A DNA stretch of 58,644 bases, from positions 1 through 58,644 of the IMG/VR virus record IMGVR_UViG_3300006917_000003; one strand, written 5' to 3'. A program made the position numbers and the translations under genes. Of this stretch, positions 1-7,060 are shown one piece after another. The stretch comes from a virus. Below the pieces are notes generated by a model that was given only the letters and a program-made list of their open reading frames with translations, ran no database searches and had not been told where the DNA came from. Positions within the stretch are counted from its first letter, which is position 1. Each line of letters begins with the position of its first letter.

Positions 1-123
1 CGATGTTGGGCAGGAACAGGAACGGGATCGGCAGCTTGCGCGAGTCGCACGCCAGCGGGAGGCCGTTCTGAACCGCGATGCCCGTGTTAAGGCCGAAACC
101 AACCGCAGTCGGCGGTTCCCACA
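1..123. repeat. Terminal direct repeat, left copy (circular join)
   Basis: These 123 bases are identical to the last 123 bases of the window. The repeat lies inside a coding sequence whose reading frame continues across the join, so it marks a circular or circularly permuted molecule that was cut open, not a repeat with its own function. Unique length is about 58,521 bp. Confidence 0.95.
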
Positions 124-625
124 CGCCACCACCCTGCGGGTAGCCGATCAGAGCGCCCGCGTTGCGGATGATGCCGTCACCGATCTGGAACTCCCAAGAC
201 AGGCTCTTGAGAGCCGAGAGCAAGCCCTGCACGGTCGAGACGGTGGTCTGCGAGCTACCCGTCAGCGTGGCAAGGCTCGCGCCGTTGTCCTTGTTGACGT
301 GCTTGTAGACCGACACCAAGCACTTGATGCCGATGAACACTTCGTTCGCAGGCAAGCGGCCCTGCGAATCGAGCACGTTGGTCTGACCACGGGTCATGGT
401 CACGCCAGCGGCGAGGCCCTGACCGCTATCACCGATCGCCGCTTGGAACAGATCCGCGTCGGTGTTGGCACCGATCGTGTCCGCGTTGAGCGGCGAGATG
501 AAGGTGGTGCTGAAGTAGCTCTGGGCGCTGCTGAAGTTCAGATCGCCCACCGTAACGCCCGGGACTACGGTCATGCGAGCGTAGGGCTGGAGATCCTTGA
601 GGTACTCGACGTTCTTGATTGCCAT
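1..625 (-). CDS. Probable virion shell protein, first part (gene crosses the circular join)
   Basis: ATG at 625 follows an AAGGAG-type site. The protein begins MAIKNVEYLKDLQPYARMTV, continues past base 1 into the other end of the window and stops at 58388, giving 252 aa once the duplicated bases are removed. It is a paralogue of the next gene upstream: both share PYA(R/K)MTVV near the start, a W(E/D)(F/L)QIG block in the middle and a K/F-L-TMPV ending. The composition is rich in beta-forming residues and glycine, with no membrane segment or enzyme motif. Tandem paralogous beta-rich proteins in a structural operon are typical of two-component capsid shells, so I infer a major capsid or vertex role. 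That role is inference; the paralogy is visible. Confidence 0.75.
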   Translation of the reverse strand, partial: MAIKNVEYLKDLQPYARMTVVPGVTVGDLNFSSAQSYFSTTFISPLNADTIGANTDADLFQAAIGDSGQGLAAGVTMTRGQTNVLDSQGRLPANEVFIGIKCLVSVYKHVNKDNGASLATLTGSSQTTVSTVQGLLSALKSLSWEFQIGDGIIRNAGALIGYPQGGGVWEPPTAVGFGLNTGIAVQNGLPLACDSRKLPIPFLFLPNI

Positions 626-652
626 GGTAGTTCTCCTTGGATGCTCCAGCGG

Positions 653-1348
653 TTAGCCGCCCACCGGCATGGTCATGAGGAAGCCGCGCAGAGTCGTGCG
701 GACTTCGATGACCGAGTTGTCCTCTACGTCCAGCAGCGCGAAGCTGTTGCCGCACTTGGCAGTCAGGCCCACGTTGACGAGGGGCGGGAAGATGATCGGG
801 ATCGACAGCTTGGCCGTCCAAGAGCTGGGGTCGCCGTTCTGCGCCGCCGAGGTGGCCGCAGTGTCTTCCAGCGAGGCCCACGCGCCGCCAGCGGAGGGGT
901 ACTCCAGCAGCGAGCCGATCGTCCGCTGGATGCCGCGACCGATCTGCAAGTCCCACGAGAAGTTCTGGATCAGCGAGAACAGGTCACGCGACGACAGAAG
1001 CGTCACAGCCTGCTCCACGCTGGGGTTGTCGCTGGTGGTCTTCCACGCGGTGAAGCCGAGATGCGTAGCAATGTACACTTGGTTCGCAGGCGGCTGACCC
1101 TTGCTGAACTTGCTGTTGGTCTGGTTGAGCGTCAGCGGCCCGCTGAAACCCTGCCCCACCTCCGACTGCGCGGCGGTGAAGAACTGCAACTCAGTGTTGG
1201 CGCCGACAGTCTTGGTGTTCAGGGTGAACACCGCGTCGCTGTACAGGTCTTGGGTGTTGGCGTAGTTCAGACGGCCAACGGTCACGTCCTTGACTACGGT
1301 CATCTTGGCATACGGAGCAAGCTGCTCAAAGATCGTCTGGTCTGCCAT
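653..1348 (-). CDS. Probable virion shell protein, paralogue of the join-spanning gene
   Basis: 231 aa from ATG at 1348 behind AAGGAAG; an earlier in-frame start lacks a good site. It shares blocks PYAKMTVV.DVTVG, an LQIGRGI region near residue 150 and the C-terminal TMPV with the gene immediately downstream, across nearly the whole length. It is soluble-looking and beta-rich, with a single cysteine and no catalytic motif. Position between a basic membrane-type protein and its paralogue, in the operon that also carries the candidate spike genes, argues for a capsomer subunit. The pair could form a heteromeric shell, as VP16/VP17 do in P23-77-type viruses; no direct sequence match to those is claimed. 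Confidence 0.72.
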   Translation of the reverse strand: MADQTIFEQLAPYAKMTVVKDVTVGRLNYANTQDLYSDAVFTLNTKTVGANTELQFFTAAQSEVGQGFSGPLTLNQTNSKFSKGQPPANQVYIATHLGFTAWKTTSDNPSVEQAVTLLSSRDLFSLIQNFSWDLQIGRGIQRTIGSLLEYPSAGGAWASLEDTAATSAAQNGDPSSWTAKLSIPIIFPPLVNVGLTAKCGNSFALLDVEDNSVIEVRTTLRGFLMTMPVGG

Positions 1349-1429
1349 GTTCGTCTTCCTTGTGCGGTGACCCGCGTGATCTGTTGCAGGGAGGGAGGGC
1401 ACTCACGCACCCTCCCTCCCGTGGCTTGC

Positions 1430-2086
1430 CTACAGGCCGTACAGGTTCGCCCCCGGCATGATGCCAGCCATGGCGTGGCCACCACCAGTGGTGGTGTCGA
1501 TGTACATGCCGCCGCTCAGGGCGTAGTTGCCCGAGACGGGGACGTAAGCGCCGCTGCTGCCCGGGAGCAGCTTCTGCACGCCTTCCTTGACCTGCGTACC
1601 AACCGAGTCGTCGATCGCCTTGAAGACCGACAGCGCGATCGTGACCTTGGCCACGTCCTTCACCATCTGGTTCTTCATGTACTTGTGCGCGAGGAACGCA
1701 GCACCAGCGACCAACAGGTTCGGGGTGACCTTGCGGAGCGTCTCGTTCTGGATGGTGTTCGACAGGTACTTGTCAAACACGGCCTGACCGATCGAGCCGA
1801 GCGCGATGGTCGCCAGCGAGCCGACGCCCACGTTCACCAGATTGACGCCACCAAAATCGACGCCGCCGATCGACGGGTTGCGGCGCTTGCGGCGGTACGA
1901 GATCGGGTTGCGGCGCTTGTGGCTGCGCTTCGGGTTGGCCCGCTTCTTGCGGCGCGGGTTGGCCATGAGTGCCGACAGGCTGCGGTGCTTGCGCTTCGCG
2001 CCGTGGCGCTTCTTGCCACTGCGCTTCTTGCGCGGGTTGGCGACGAGGGTGCCGTGCGAGCGGCGAGCAGACAGACGCTTGATCAT
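1430..2086 (-). CDS. Basic N-terminus plus hydrophobic domain, NP-repeat protein (virion)
   Basis: 218 aa from ATG at 2086, with GAGGT seven bases upstream. Residues 1-70 are dominated by arginine, lysine and histidine and carry five Asn-Pro pairs in ANPR, ANPK and RRNP contexts. The second half holds two or three hydrophobic stretches (GVGSLATIALGSIGQ, LLVAGAAFLAHKY, VTIALSVFKAI) and a glycine-rich tail. A highly basic arm fused to membrane-type helices suits a protein linking packaged DNA to an internal membrane, but this is inference. It is the most concentrated carrier of the genome-wide [R/K]NP motif. Confidence 0.75.
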   Translation of the reverse strand: MIKRLSARRSHGTLVANPRKKRSGKKRHGAKRKHRSLSALMANPRRKKRANPKRSHKRRNPISYRRKRRNPSIGGVDFGGVNLVNVGVGSLATIALGSIGQAVFDKYLSNTIQNETLRKVTPNLLVAGAAFLAHKYMKNQMVKDVAKVTIALSVFKAIDDSVGTQVKEGVQKLLPGSSGAYVPVSGNYALSGGMYIDTTTGGGHAMAGIMPGANLYGL

Positions 2087-2169
2087 CGTTCGACCTCTTG
2101 GAAAGGAGGAGAGCAAGCCGCTCTCACGACGTGCAAGCTACGCACACTTTGCAGGACGAATCAAGTGTC

Positions 2170-2189
2170 AAGTGAACGCGGGTTCACTT
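2170..2189. promoter_or_regulatory. Perfect 8-bp stem-loop between two virion genes
   Basis: AAGTGAAC, GCGG, GTTCACTT forms a perfect hairpin just after the stop codon at 2196 on the minus strand. A minus-strand TTGACA (2166-2171) overlaps its outer edge, but no good -10 follows. There is a T run only on the plus-strand side, so it is not a standard terminator for the operon. An operator, attenuator or processing site is possible. Confidence 0.5.
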
Positions 2190-2195
2190 TTTGGG

Positions 2196-2966
2196 CTAGT
2201 CTACAATGCCCCGGTCTTCGACGTGCATGCCGCCACCGTTGATCACCAGCGTGCGGTAGTGGCCGTTCTTGTCCGCAGGCCCGAGGGCGTAGACGCTGGG
2301 GTAGGTGCCCGACTCCTCACCAAAGAGGTGGTAGTACTCCTCCCACTTGCCTTCCTTCTTGGCCCCGTACTCGATGCGCCGTCCGATCCCAAGCAGCACC
2401 AACGGGCCTGCCACGCCGGGGATGTCCTTGACGCTCATGGTCTTGGACTCGTCGCCCCAATGGAAGTCTTCGTACTGCTTCTTGGCGTCCTCGTAGCTCT
2501 CTTCCTGTTCTTCCGCCATGCGGATCACCCGCATGAGTTCGTTGCGGTCGTAGTCGAGCGCCAAGATCTCGTCGGGATCTTCGTACACGTCCCACTTGTC
2601 GGGGTCGAGGTTGTGGGTGTCGTTGTACTCCTGAAGGTCCTCGATGCGGCCAAAGTAGGCCCGCCCGTCATCGTAGACCGCGACCACGTCGTCGCTGGTG
2701 CCGAGCACACGGTAGGCCGCAGCCGCCGTGCTCAGATTGCGCTCCGCGTCGGGGTACTCAAAGCACCACGAAGACCCGTCGCTGACTTCGTCGTCGCCGT
2801 CGTCGTCATCGTCCTCGTCGTCGCCGTCGTCTTCACCACCCAGATCTTCGGGATTGATCTGCAAGGCTTCCGGCAGCGAGCCGTTAATCTTCTTGGTGAT
2901 CTCGTTGCGGGCTTTGGTACGCAGCGCGTCTGCAAGTCGCGAGAAGTCCTTCACAATAGCCTCCAC
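2196..2966 (-). CDS. Acidic virion-operon protein, function unknown
   Basis: 256 aa from GTG at 2966, which overlaps the end of the preceding small gene by 16 bp. Residues 1-38 look helical (KDFSRLADALRTKARNEI). An almost pure Asp/Glu/Gly tract follows at about 42-62, then a mixed domain rich in tyrosine and acidic residues, with a hydrophobic patch near residue 185 (VAGPLVLLGIG). No membrane anchor or enzyme motif is recognised. The acidic tract sits two genes from a strongly basic protein and could pair with it; that is speculative. It is followed by the stem-loop at 2170. Confidence 0.7.
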   Translation of the reverse strand: MEAIVKDFSRLADALRTKARNEITKKINGSLPEALQINPEDLGGEDDGDDEDDDDDGDDEVSDGSSWCFEYPDAERNLSTAAAAYRVLGTSDDVVAVYDDGRAYFGRIEDLQEYNDTHNLDPDKWDVYEDPDEILALDYDRNELMRVIRMAEEQEESYEDAKKQYEDFHWGDESKTMSVKDIPGVAGPLVLLGIGRRIEYGAKKEGKWEEYYHLFGEESGTYPSVYALGPADKNGHYRTLVINGGGMHVEDRGIVD

Positions 2967-3244
2967 AGTCCCTTGAGGGTCACGGCTACGAACGTCTTGG
3001 CCACTTCGGTGGTCACGTCCTGTAGGAAAGTCGGGTCGGGGACGACTTCCGCGTCCACCACCAGATCACGCCCGCTCCCAACAGGAGCAGGGGCAGGCTC
3101 CACTTCGTCGGTGAACTCCGCGTCCACGAACCGTTCGTGAAGGACGATTGCCCCTGCACTGGCGGGTGCTGGCGCAGCCGTGCGTCGAGGGCGCTTTGCC
3201 CGGGGGCTTGATCCACCATCGCCCACTCGCGTTCGCTTTGCCAT
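2951..3244 (-). CDS. Small protein encoded inside the 3' end of the transglutaminase-like gene
   Basis: 97 aa from ATG at 3244, in a different frame from the transglutaminase-like gene; the two share 3013-3244 (232 bp). The N-terminus is basic (RAKRPRR), the middle is alanine/proline-rich, and the second half has an amphipathic acidic pattern ending in VAVTLKGLWRLL. Its stop overlaps the next start by 16 bp, as expected for a coupled operon gene, which supports it being translated. The ribosome site (GGAT) is weak. It could instead be an incidental open frame, but without it there would be a 46-bp gap in an otherwise overlapping operon. Confidence 0.5.
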   Translation of the reverse strand: MAKRTRVGDGGSSPRAKRPRRTAAPAPASAGAIVLHERFVDAEFTDEVEPAPAPVGSGRDLVVDAEVVPDPTFLQDVTTEVAKTFVAVTLKGLWRLL

Positions 3245-3687
3245 ACGGGATCCACGATGACCCACTGGGTCGGGTTGTGGGGAGGCATCCCGACGCGAGC
3301 GCGAACGTGGAAGCCCCAACCCTGCTGGTCTTTCAAGATCTCGACCACCGACTGGACGCCCAGCGAGCGGATGCCGCCCACCAGCAAGATCGTAAGGTCG
3401 TCGCAGTCGCCGCCCGTGGGCACGCCTGTGTCGTAGCCCACGATCTCCTTCCACGCCCGATACACCTCGCCGTTCTCGCGGCGGTACGGGAGGCTCTCGA
3501 CGTAGGCGCACCACGCGGCCACCTGCTGGTCGGCAGGGTTGCCTGCGCCTGCAATCTTACGCAGCACAAACTCGTTGAAGTCACGATCCATCGACAGGGA
3601 GTCCGCGACTTCCGTCATGAGGATTGCCTTGTCGAGCGCCCCCTCGTCCTTGTCCCGTGTAGGCACATCTGCGTAGCCAAGCGCCAT
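3013..3687 (-). CDS. Membrane-anchored transglutaminase-like cysteine protein
   Basis: 224 aa from ATG at 3687, one base after the preceding stop. A papain-fold transglutaminase triad is visible: Cys95 in GGDCDD, His127 in GWGFHV and Asp146 in VIVDPVW, with the usual order and spacing. After a linker, residues 196-211 form one hydrophobic segment (LPLLLLGAGVIWWW) followed by TRK, so the enzyme would be C-terminally anchored with its catalytic domain on one face of a membrane. Family members cross-link proteins or act as cysteine proteases. In a virion operon with no other obvious maturation enzyme except the metalloprotease at 49680, a processing or cross-linking role is plausible. Confidence 0.75.
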   Translation of the reverse strand: MALGYADVPTRDKDEGALDKAILMTEVADSLSMDRDFNEFVLRKIAGAGNPADQQVAAWCAYVESLPYRRENGEVYRAWKEIVGYDTGVPTGGDCDDLTILLVGGIRSLGVQSVVEILKDQQGWGFHVRARVGMPPHNPTQWVIVDPVWQSEREWAMVDQAPGQSALDARLRQHPPVQGQSSFTNGSWTRSSPTKWSLPLLLLGAGVIWWWTRKSSPTRLSYRT

Positions 3688-3688
3688 G

Positions 3689-4870
3689 CTAGTCCTCGTC
3701 GCCCCCGCCTTCCTTCTCGATCGCGTTGAGCACCGCGCTCTCCAAGGCAGGGTTCGCCTTCAATGCTTGCATGAAGCTCTTGGCGATGCCAGTGGGATTC
3801 CGCATGGCGATCTTCTGGATGATCTCTGGCGACTGGAACGCCTGCTCGATCATGCCGTCCACCATCTCAGGCGGCAGTTGCGGCGCAGCCCCGCCGCTCT
3901 TGCCCGCGAGGATCGACGGCAACATCGAGGTCAGCATGGTCTTCATCATGCCGTCGTCTTCGTCGTCGTCATCGTCGCGGCTCGACCGCTCTGCACGCGC
4001 AGCGCGAGACTCCGCGAGCTTGTCCAGCACCACCAACAACTCCAGCGAGTCGCGCATGCCGTTGGCCTGCGGCGTGCGGTTGCGGCGCTCGTCCAGCAGT
4101 TCGCGCAGGAGCACATCGTTCACGTCCTTCTGCGGTGGCGCGGCCTGCGGCTTGGTCAGGAACGCTTGGGCAAGGCCAAGGCCAGCGGTCAGCAAGGTGT
4201 TCATGCGGTCGTCGCGGCGCTGGGCCTCTGCCTCCCGCTGCTTGCGCTCCGCTTCCTTCTGGCGCTCCTCGCGCTCTTGGCGCTCAAACTCGCGCAGCGC
4301 CAGCTTCTCCTCAAACGCCGCCTGCCGCGCTGCGGCCTCGTCGGCCCGCCGACGCTGCTCTGCACGCTCTTCTGCGGCCTGCTGCATCTGCCACCGCATC
4401 CACGCAGGCATCTCGTCCATGGCTGCCATGCCACCCAGCGGCATGGGGTTGTACGTTTCCTCCGCTGCGCGGGGGAAGGGGAGCACACCGCCGCCCCCGG
4501 GCTGACCGACTGCCGCCGAGATCAGCCGCACCTTGCGAAGCTGCTTGACCGGCTTGCCGCTGCGAGGGTCGATGGGGTAGATCTCGTACTTGCCTGCCCC
4601 ATAGTTGTCGCGCAGGTCATGGTCGAACGGACGCGAGTCCACGCGCTCCAAGAACTCCCAACCGTCTGCCGTCTGCTTGCGAACTTCCCACTCCGCGTCC
4701 TCAAAGTCCTCTTCGGTGGGCATGCGGTCGTCTTCGACAGCGCGACCAGACCCGACTTGCTTGGCGAACGAGGTCGTGAACACCACCGGGGTGCCGTCGT
4801 CGGGCAGATCGTGCGGGGCTACGGGCAACGTGGCGGAAGCAGCAGGGTTCTTCACGGTCTTGGTCGGCAT
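3689..4870 (-). CDS. Coiled-coil protein, first gene of the virion operon
   Basis: 393 aa from ATG at 4870 behind AAGGAG. Residues 1-130 are soluble and mixed, with a KNP near the start. Residues about 150-235 are a long charged heptad region (many E, R, Q and A: EEKLALREFERQEREERQKE), followed by a hydrophobic patch, an acidic run (DDDDDEDD) and a helical C-terminus. No Walker, terminase or portal motif is present. It starts about 22 bases after the predicted operon promoter. A scaffold or assembly factor would suit both the coiled coil and the first position. The function is not recognised. Confidence 0.72.
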   Translation of the reverse strand: MPTKTVKNPAASATLPVAPHDLPDDGTPVVFTTSFAKQVGSGRAVEDDRMPTEEDFEDAEWEVRKQTADGWEFLERVDSRPFDHDLRDNYGAGKYEIYPIDPRSGKPVKQLRKVRLISAAVGQPGGGGVLPFPRAAEETYNPMPLGGMAAMDEMPAWMRWQMQQAAEERAEQRRRADEAAARQAAFEEKLALREFERQEREERQKEAERKQREAEAQRRDDRMNTLLTAGLGLAQAFLTKPQAAPPQKDVNDVLLRELLDERRNRTPQANGMRDSLELLVVLDKLAESRAARAERSSRDDDDDEDDGMMKTMLTSMLPSILAGKSGGAAPQLPPEMVDGMIEQAFQSPEIIQKIAMRNPTGIAKSFMQALKANPALESAVLNAIEKEGGGDED

Positions 4871-4898
4871 GGTTGCTCCTTGGGGTAGGTGGCGCTAG

Positions 4899-4927
4899 AG
4901 TATCTCTCAACTGGAAGATCTAGTCAA
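4899..4927 (-). promoter_or_regulatory. Promoter of the virion operon
   Basis: Read on the minus strand: TTGACT (4927-4922), 17 bases, GATACT (4904-4899). The leader is about 22 bases and contains AAGGAG before the ATG at 4870. This is the only clear promoter found for the roughly 20 kb operon that crosses the join, although internal promoters may exist. Confidence 0.65.
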
Positions 4928-4941
4928 CAAGGGAGGTGTGC

Positions 4942-6294
4942 GTGGGAGCCAGACCCTACCAGAGTGCGTTGATCTACGAGGTCACCAAGCTGTTCGCCAA
5001 GGGGCACACCCGCCTCATGGTTCAGCTTGCCACGGGTGGCGGCAAGACGAAGATCGCAAGCGAACTGGTCAGGCGGGCACAATGTAAGCGGCTGCTGTAC
5101 ATCGTGCCATCGGACGAGATCTTGGAGCAGACCAGCGAGACGCTCGACGCGGTCGGCATCGCCCACGCCACGCTGACGGCGGGCAAGTACGTCGATCTGG
5201 ACGGGGTGTCGTGCCTGCTCGCGATGTCGCAGACGCTCCAGCGGCGGCTGGGCACCGACATGTTCGCCCGCTGGAAGCCAGACCTGATCTTCGTGGACGA
5301 GGCCCACAAGCTGATCGAGCAGCACCGCCGCGTGCTGGGCCACTGGAAGTGCCCCGTGATCGGCATGAGCGCCACGCCTGTGCGTCTGGACAACAAGCCT
5401 CTCAGCACCTTGTGGCCTGTACTGGTCTGCGGCCCGTCGATCAAGTCGTTGCAGCGGCAAGGCTTCTTGGTCAACTGCCGCACGGTCAACGCCTACATGC
5501 CCGATCTGTCGCTGATCCGAAAGCGCGGGCACGACTACGACGCCGACGCCCTCGACCTCGCCTACAGCGACGACCGCATCATCCGCAGCGCCCCCGACTG
5601 GTGGCTCAAGTTCGCCAAGGGCAAGCGCACCATCGCGTTCACGCCGGGGATCCGCTCCTCCCTGCGCCTCATGGAAGCCTACAAGCGCCGAGGCATCCGC
5701 GCCGAGCATGTGGACGGCACCACACCCCGCACCGAGCGCAAGGCTGCACTGGAACGCCTGCGGCGGCACCAGATCGACGTGCTCTTCAACTGCAACCTGT
5801 TCGTCGAAGGGCTTGATCTGATCGAGACACAGTGTGTCCAGCTACTTACAGCCTCTGAAAGCCTCGCAAGGTTCATGCAACAAGTGGGCCGGGGCCTCAG
5901 AGTAGCCCCCGGCAAGCGCGAGCTTCTGTTGCTCGACCACGGGGGCAACTCCGCACGGCACGACCGCGTGGACGCTGATCGCGACTGGTACAACGGCGGC
6001 ATCTCGCTGGAGAACAGCAAGAAGACTTGCCTGTGCTGCGGGACGCTGATCGAAGCCGAGCGCAACCTGTGTCCTGCGTGCTTCAAGGATCCAGAGCCTA
6101 AGCCCAAGCACAGCCCGCTGGCAGAGGGTCGCGCCGAGCAAGCCACCTCCCGAGCTACCCCGCCCCGGCCTTGCCCCTCTTGGGCGCTCGCCGTGCGCCC
6201 GCAGTGGGAGCAGATGGAGCAGGAGCGATACGCCCAAGCCCTGCCCCTGTCGGAGACGGAACGGTACTGCCGTCGTCTGCTGCGGGTGGCTTGA
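4942..6294 (+). CDS. SF2 DEAD/DEAH-type helicase with C-terminal zinc finger
   Basis: 450 aa; the GTG at 4942 is preferred because GGGAGG lies five bases upstream. Superfamily 2 motifs appear in order: Q-like PYQ at the start, motif I ATGGGKT (about 35), motif II FVDEAHK (about 120), motif III MSATP (about 145) and motif VI QVGRGLRV (about 315). The C-terminus has a four-cysteine finger (CLCCG then CPACF). The layout resembles phage ATP-dependent DNA helicases that act in replication or recombination. It is divergent from the virion operon, and its last 140 bp run antisense to the 3' end of the nuclease gene. Confidence 0.88.
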   Translation: MGARPYQSALIYEVTKLFAKGHTRLMVQLATGGGKTKIASELVRRAQCKRLLYIVPSDEILEQTSETLDAVGIAHATLTAGKYVDLDGVSCLLAMSQTLQRRLGTDMFARWKPDLIFVDEAHKLIEQHRRVLGHWKCPVIGMSATPVRLDNKPLSTLWPVLVCGPSIKSLQRQGFLVNCRTVNAYMPDLSLIRKRGHDYDADALDLAYSDDRIIRSAPDWWLKFAKGKRTIAFTPGIRSSLRLMEAYKRRGIRAEHVDGTTPRTERKAALERLRRHQIDVLFNCNLFVEGLDLIETQCVQLLTASESLARFMQQVGRGLRVAPGKRELLLLDHGGNSARHDRVDADRDWYNGGISLENSKKTCLCCGTLIEAERNLCPACFKDPEPKPKHSPLAEGRAEQATSRATPPRPCPSWALAVRPQWEQMEQERYAQALPLSETERYCRRLLRVA

Positions 6295-6640
6295 GGTAGC
6301 CAAGCTCCACAAGCGTAGCGTGCAACTCTGCGTATCCTTTGACGACCCGTGCTTCCCACCCACGGTCGCGAAAGGCTTGCAACCAGCCCTCCTGTTGCGC
6401 CGTTGTTGCACCACCGACGCGCCGCTTCAACTCCAACGCTGCGCCAACCTTGCCCGTGCTCGTCGGGTCGATGATGATCAGGTCAGGGACGCCCGCTTGA
6501 ACGCCTTCTGCCCACAGTTTCGCGGCTGTAGCCTTGCTACGCAGGCCACCGTTCGGCACGGCAAAGAACTTGACACGGGCTTCCCGTAGTGCGAGTACAG
6601 CCCTCCTCTGCACCTCATGCTCTGACCACTCTTTAGCCAT
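6155..6640 (-). CDS. VRR-NUC family nuclease
   Basis: 161 aa from ATG at 6640. The VRR-NUC (PD-(D/E)XK-like) core is clear: E8 in the first helix, PNGG at 29-32, GVPDL with Asp53, LELKR with Glu70 and Lys72, then QQ and W86. Phage members are structure-specific or Holliday-junction-type nucleases. Residues after about 118 are a low-complexity Pro/Ala/Gly/Arg tail encoded opposite the end of the helicase gene, so the tail may be a by-product of that antisense overlap. It lies just left of the large inverted repeat and probably works with the adjacent replication proteins. Confidence 0.88.
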   Translation of the reverse strand: MAKEWSEHEVQRRAVLALREARVKFFAVPNGGLRSKATAAKLWAEGVQAGVPDLIIIDPTSTGKVGAALELKRRVGGATTAQQEGWLQAFRDRGWEARVVKGYAELHATLVELGYLKPPAADDGSTVPSPTGAGLGRIAPAPSAPTAGARRAPKRGKAGAG

Positions 6641-6663
6641 GCTGCACCTTGGGTTGCGGTCGT

Positions 6664-6960
6664 TTCGGAGGCTTTGGGCACAAGAGCTACAAGTACCGGC
6701 TACAAGCCCAAAAAACTGGGGTCAACTGCCGGATAGTACTAGGCAACAAGGACTACCAAGACTTTTTTGCCCCATAGTTTCTATCGCCAACAAGGATCGA
6801 GGAGGTACTACTATGCCCCGTCGTGACCATGATCACGATGAAAAGTTTGGGCCAAAAAAGTGCTGGTAGTCCTTGTTGGGCCGTGATCTCGCGGGGTTGA
6901 CCCCCGTTTCTGCCCCTCGTAGCTGGTGCTTGTAGGTCTTGTGCGCCCAACCCTGTAAAC
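6664..6960. repeat. Large imperfect inverted repeat in a 420-bp non-coding block (candidate origin)
   Basis: The region 6641-7060 has no convincing large gene. Arms 6664-6780 and 6844-6960 match as inverted copies over about 118 bases, at roughly 80 per cent by eye, around a 63-bp centre. Shared blocks, read outward, include CAAAAAAGT, TGGTAGTCCTTGTTG, GTTGACCCC and CTTGTAG.TCTTGTGC. Each arm carries an outward TTGACC with TAGCYG 17 bases further on. The location between the nuclease and primase-helicase genes suggests a replication origin or a recombination structure. A former mobile element is an alternative. Confidence 0.8.
6813..6869 (+). CDS. Possible 18-aa peptide starting in the inverted-repeat centre
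   Basis: ATG at 6813 has AGGAGG seven bases upstream and encodes MPRRDHDHDEKFGPKKCW. The minus strand has a 25-aa frame (6830 to 6753) that starts in the same centre and ends YGAKKSW in the other arm, without a good ribosome site; the matching C-termini come from the inverted repeat. It may be a leader peptide or chance, so confidence is low. Confidence 0.25.
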   Translation: MPRRDHDHDEKFGPKKCW

Positions 6961-7060
6961 CACCGCAACTACAGACACTGCAAGGCGAAAGTGCGGTCGT
7001 GGCGCGAAGTGCGGTAGACGTGCAACCGACACTTCTGGAAGTCCTAGTCAAGCCCCCTGC

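Noticed and set aside
299-2242. Plus-strand open frame of 647 codons opposite the shell genes
   Set aside because: It is antisense to four well-supported genes with ribosome sites and paralogy; its translation is Arg/His/Val-rich without motifs, as expected for the complement of GC-rich coding DNA.
3686-4888. Plus-strand frame of 400 codons opposite the coiled-coil gene
   Set aside because: Composition is typical antisense (His/Leu/Arg-rich), with no start signal; the minus-strand gene has promoter, ribosome site and a clear coiled coil.
6534-6869. Plus-strand frame of 111 codons through the inverted repeat
   Set aside because: It overlaps the nuclease start antisense and has no ribosome site; the similarity of its middle to a minus-strand frame is explained by the inverted repeat.
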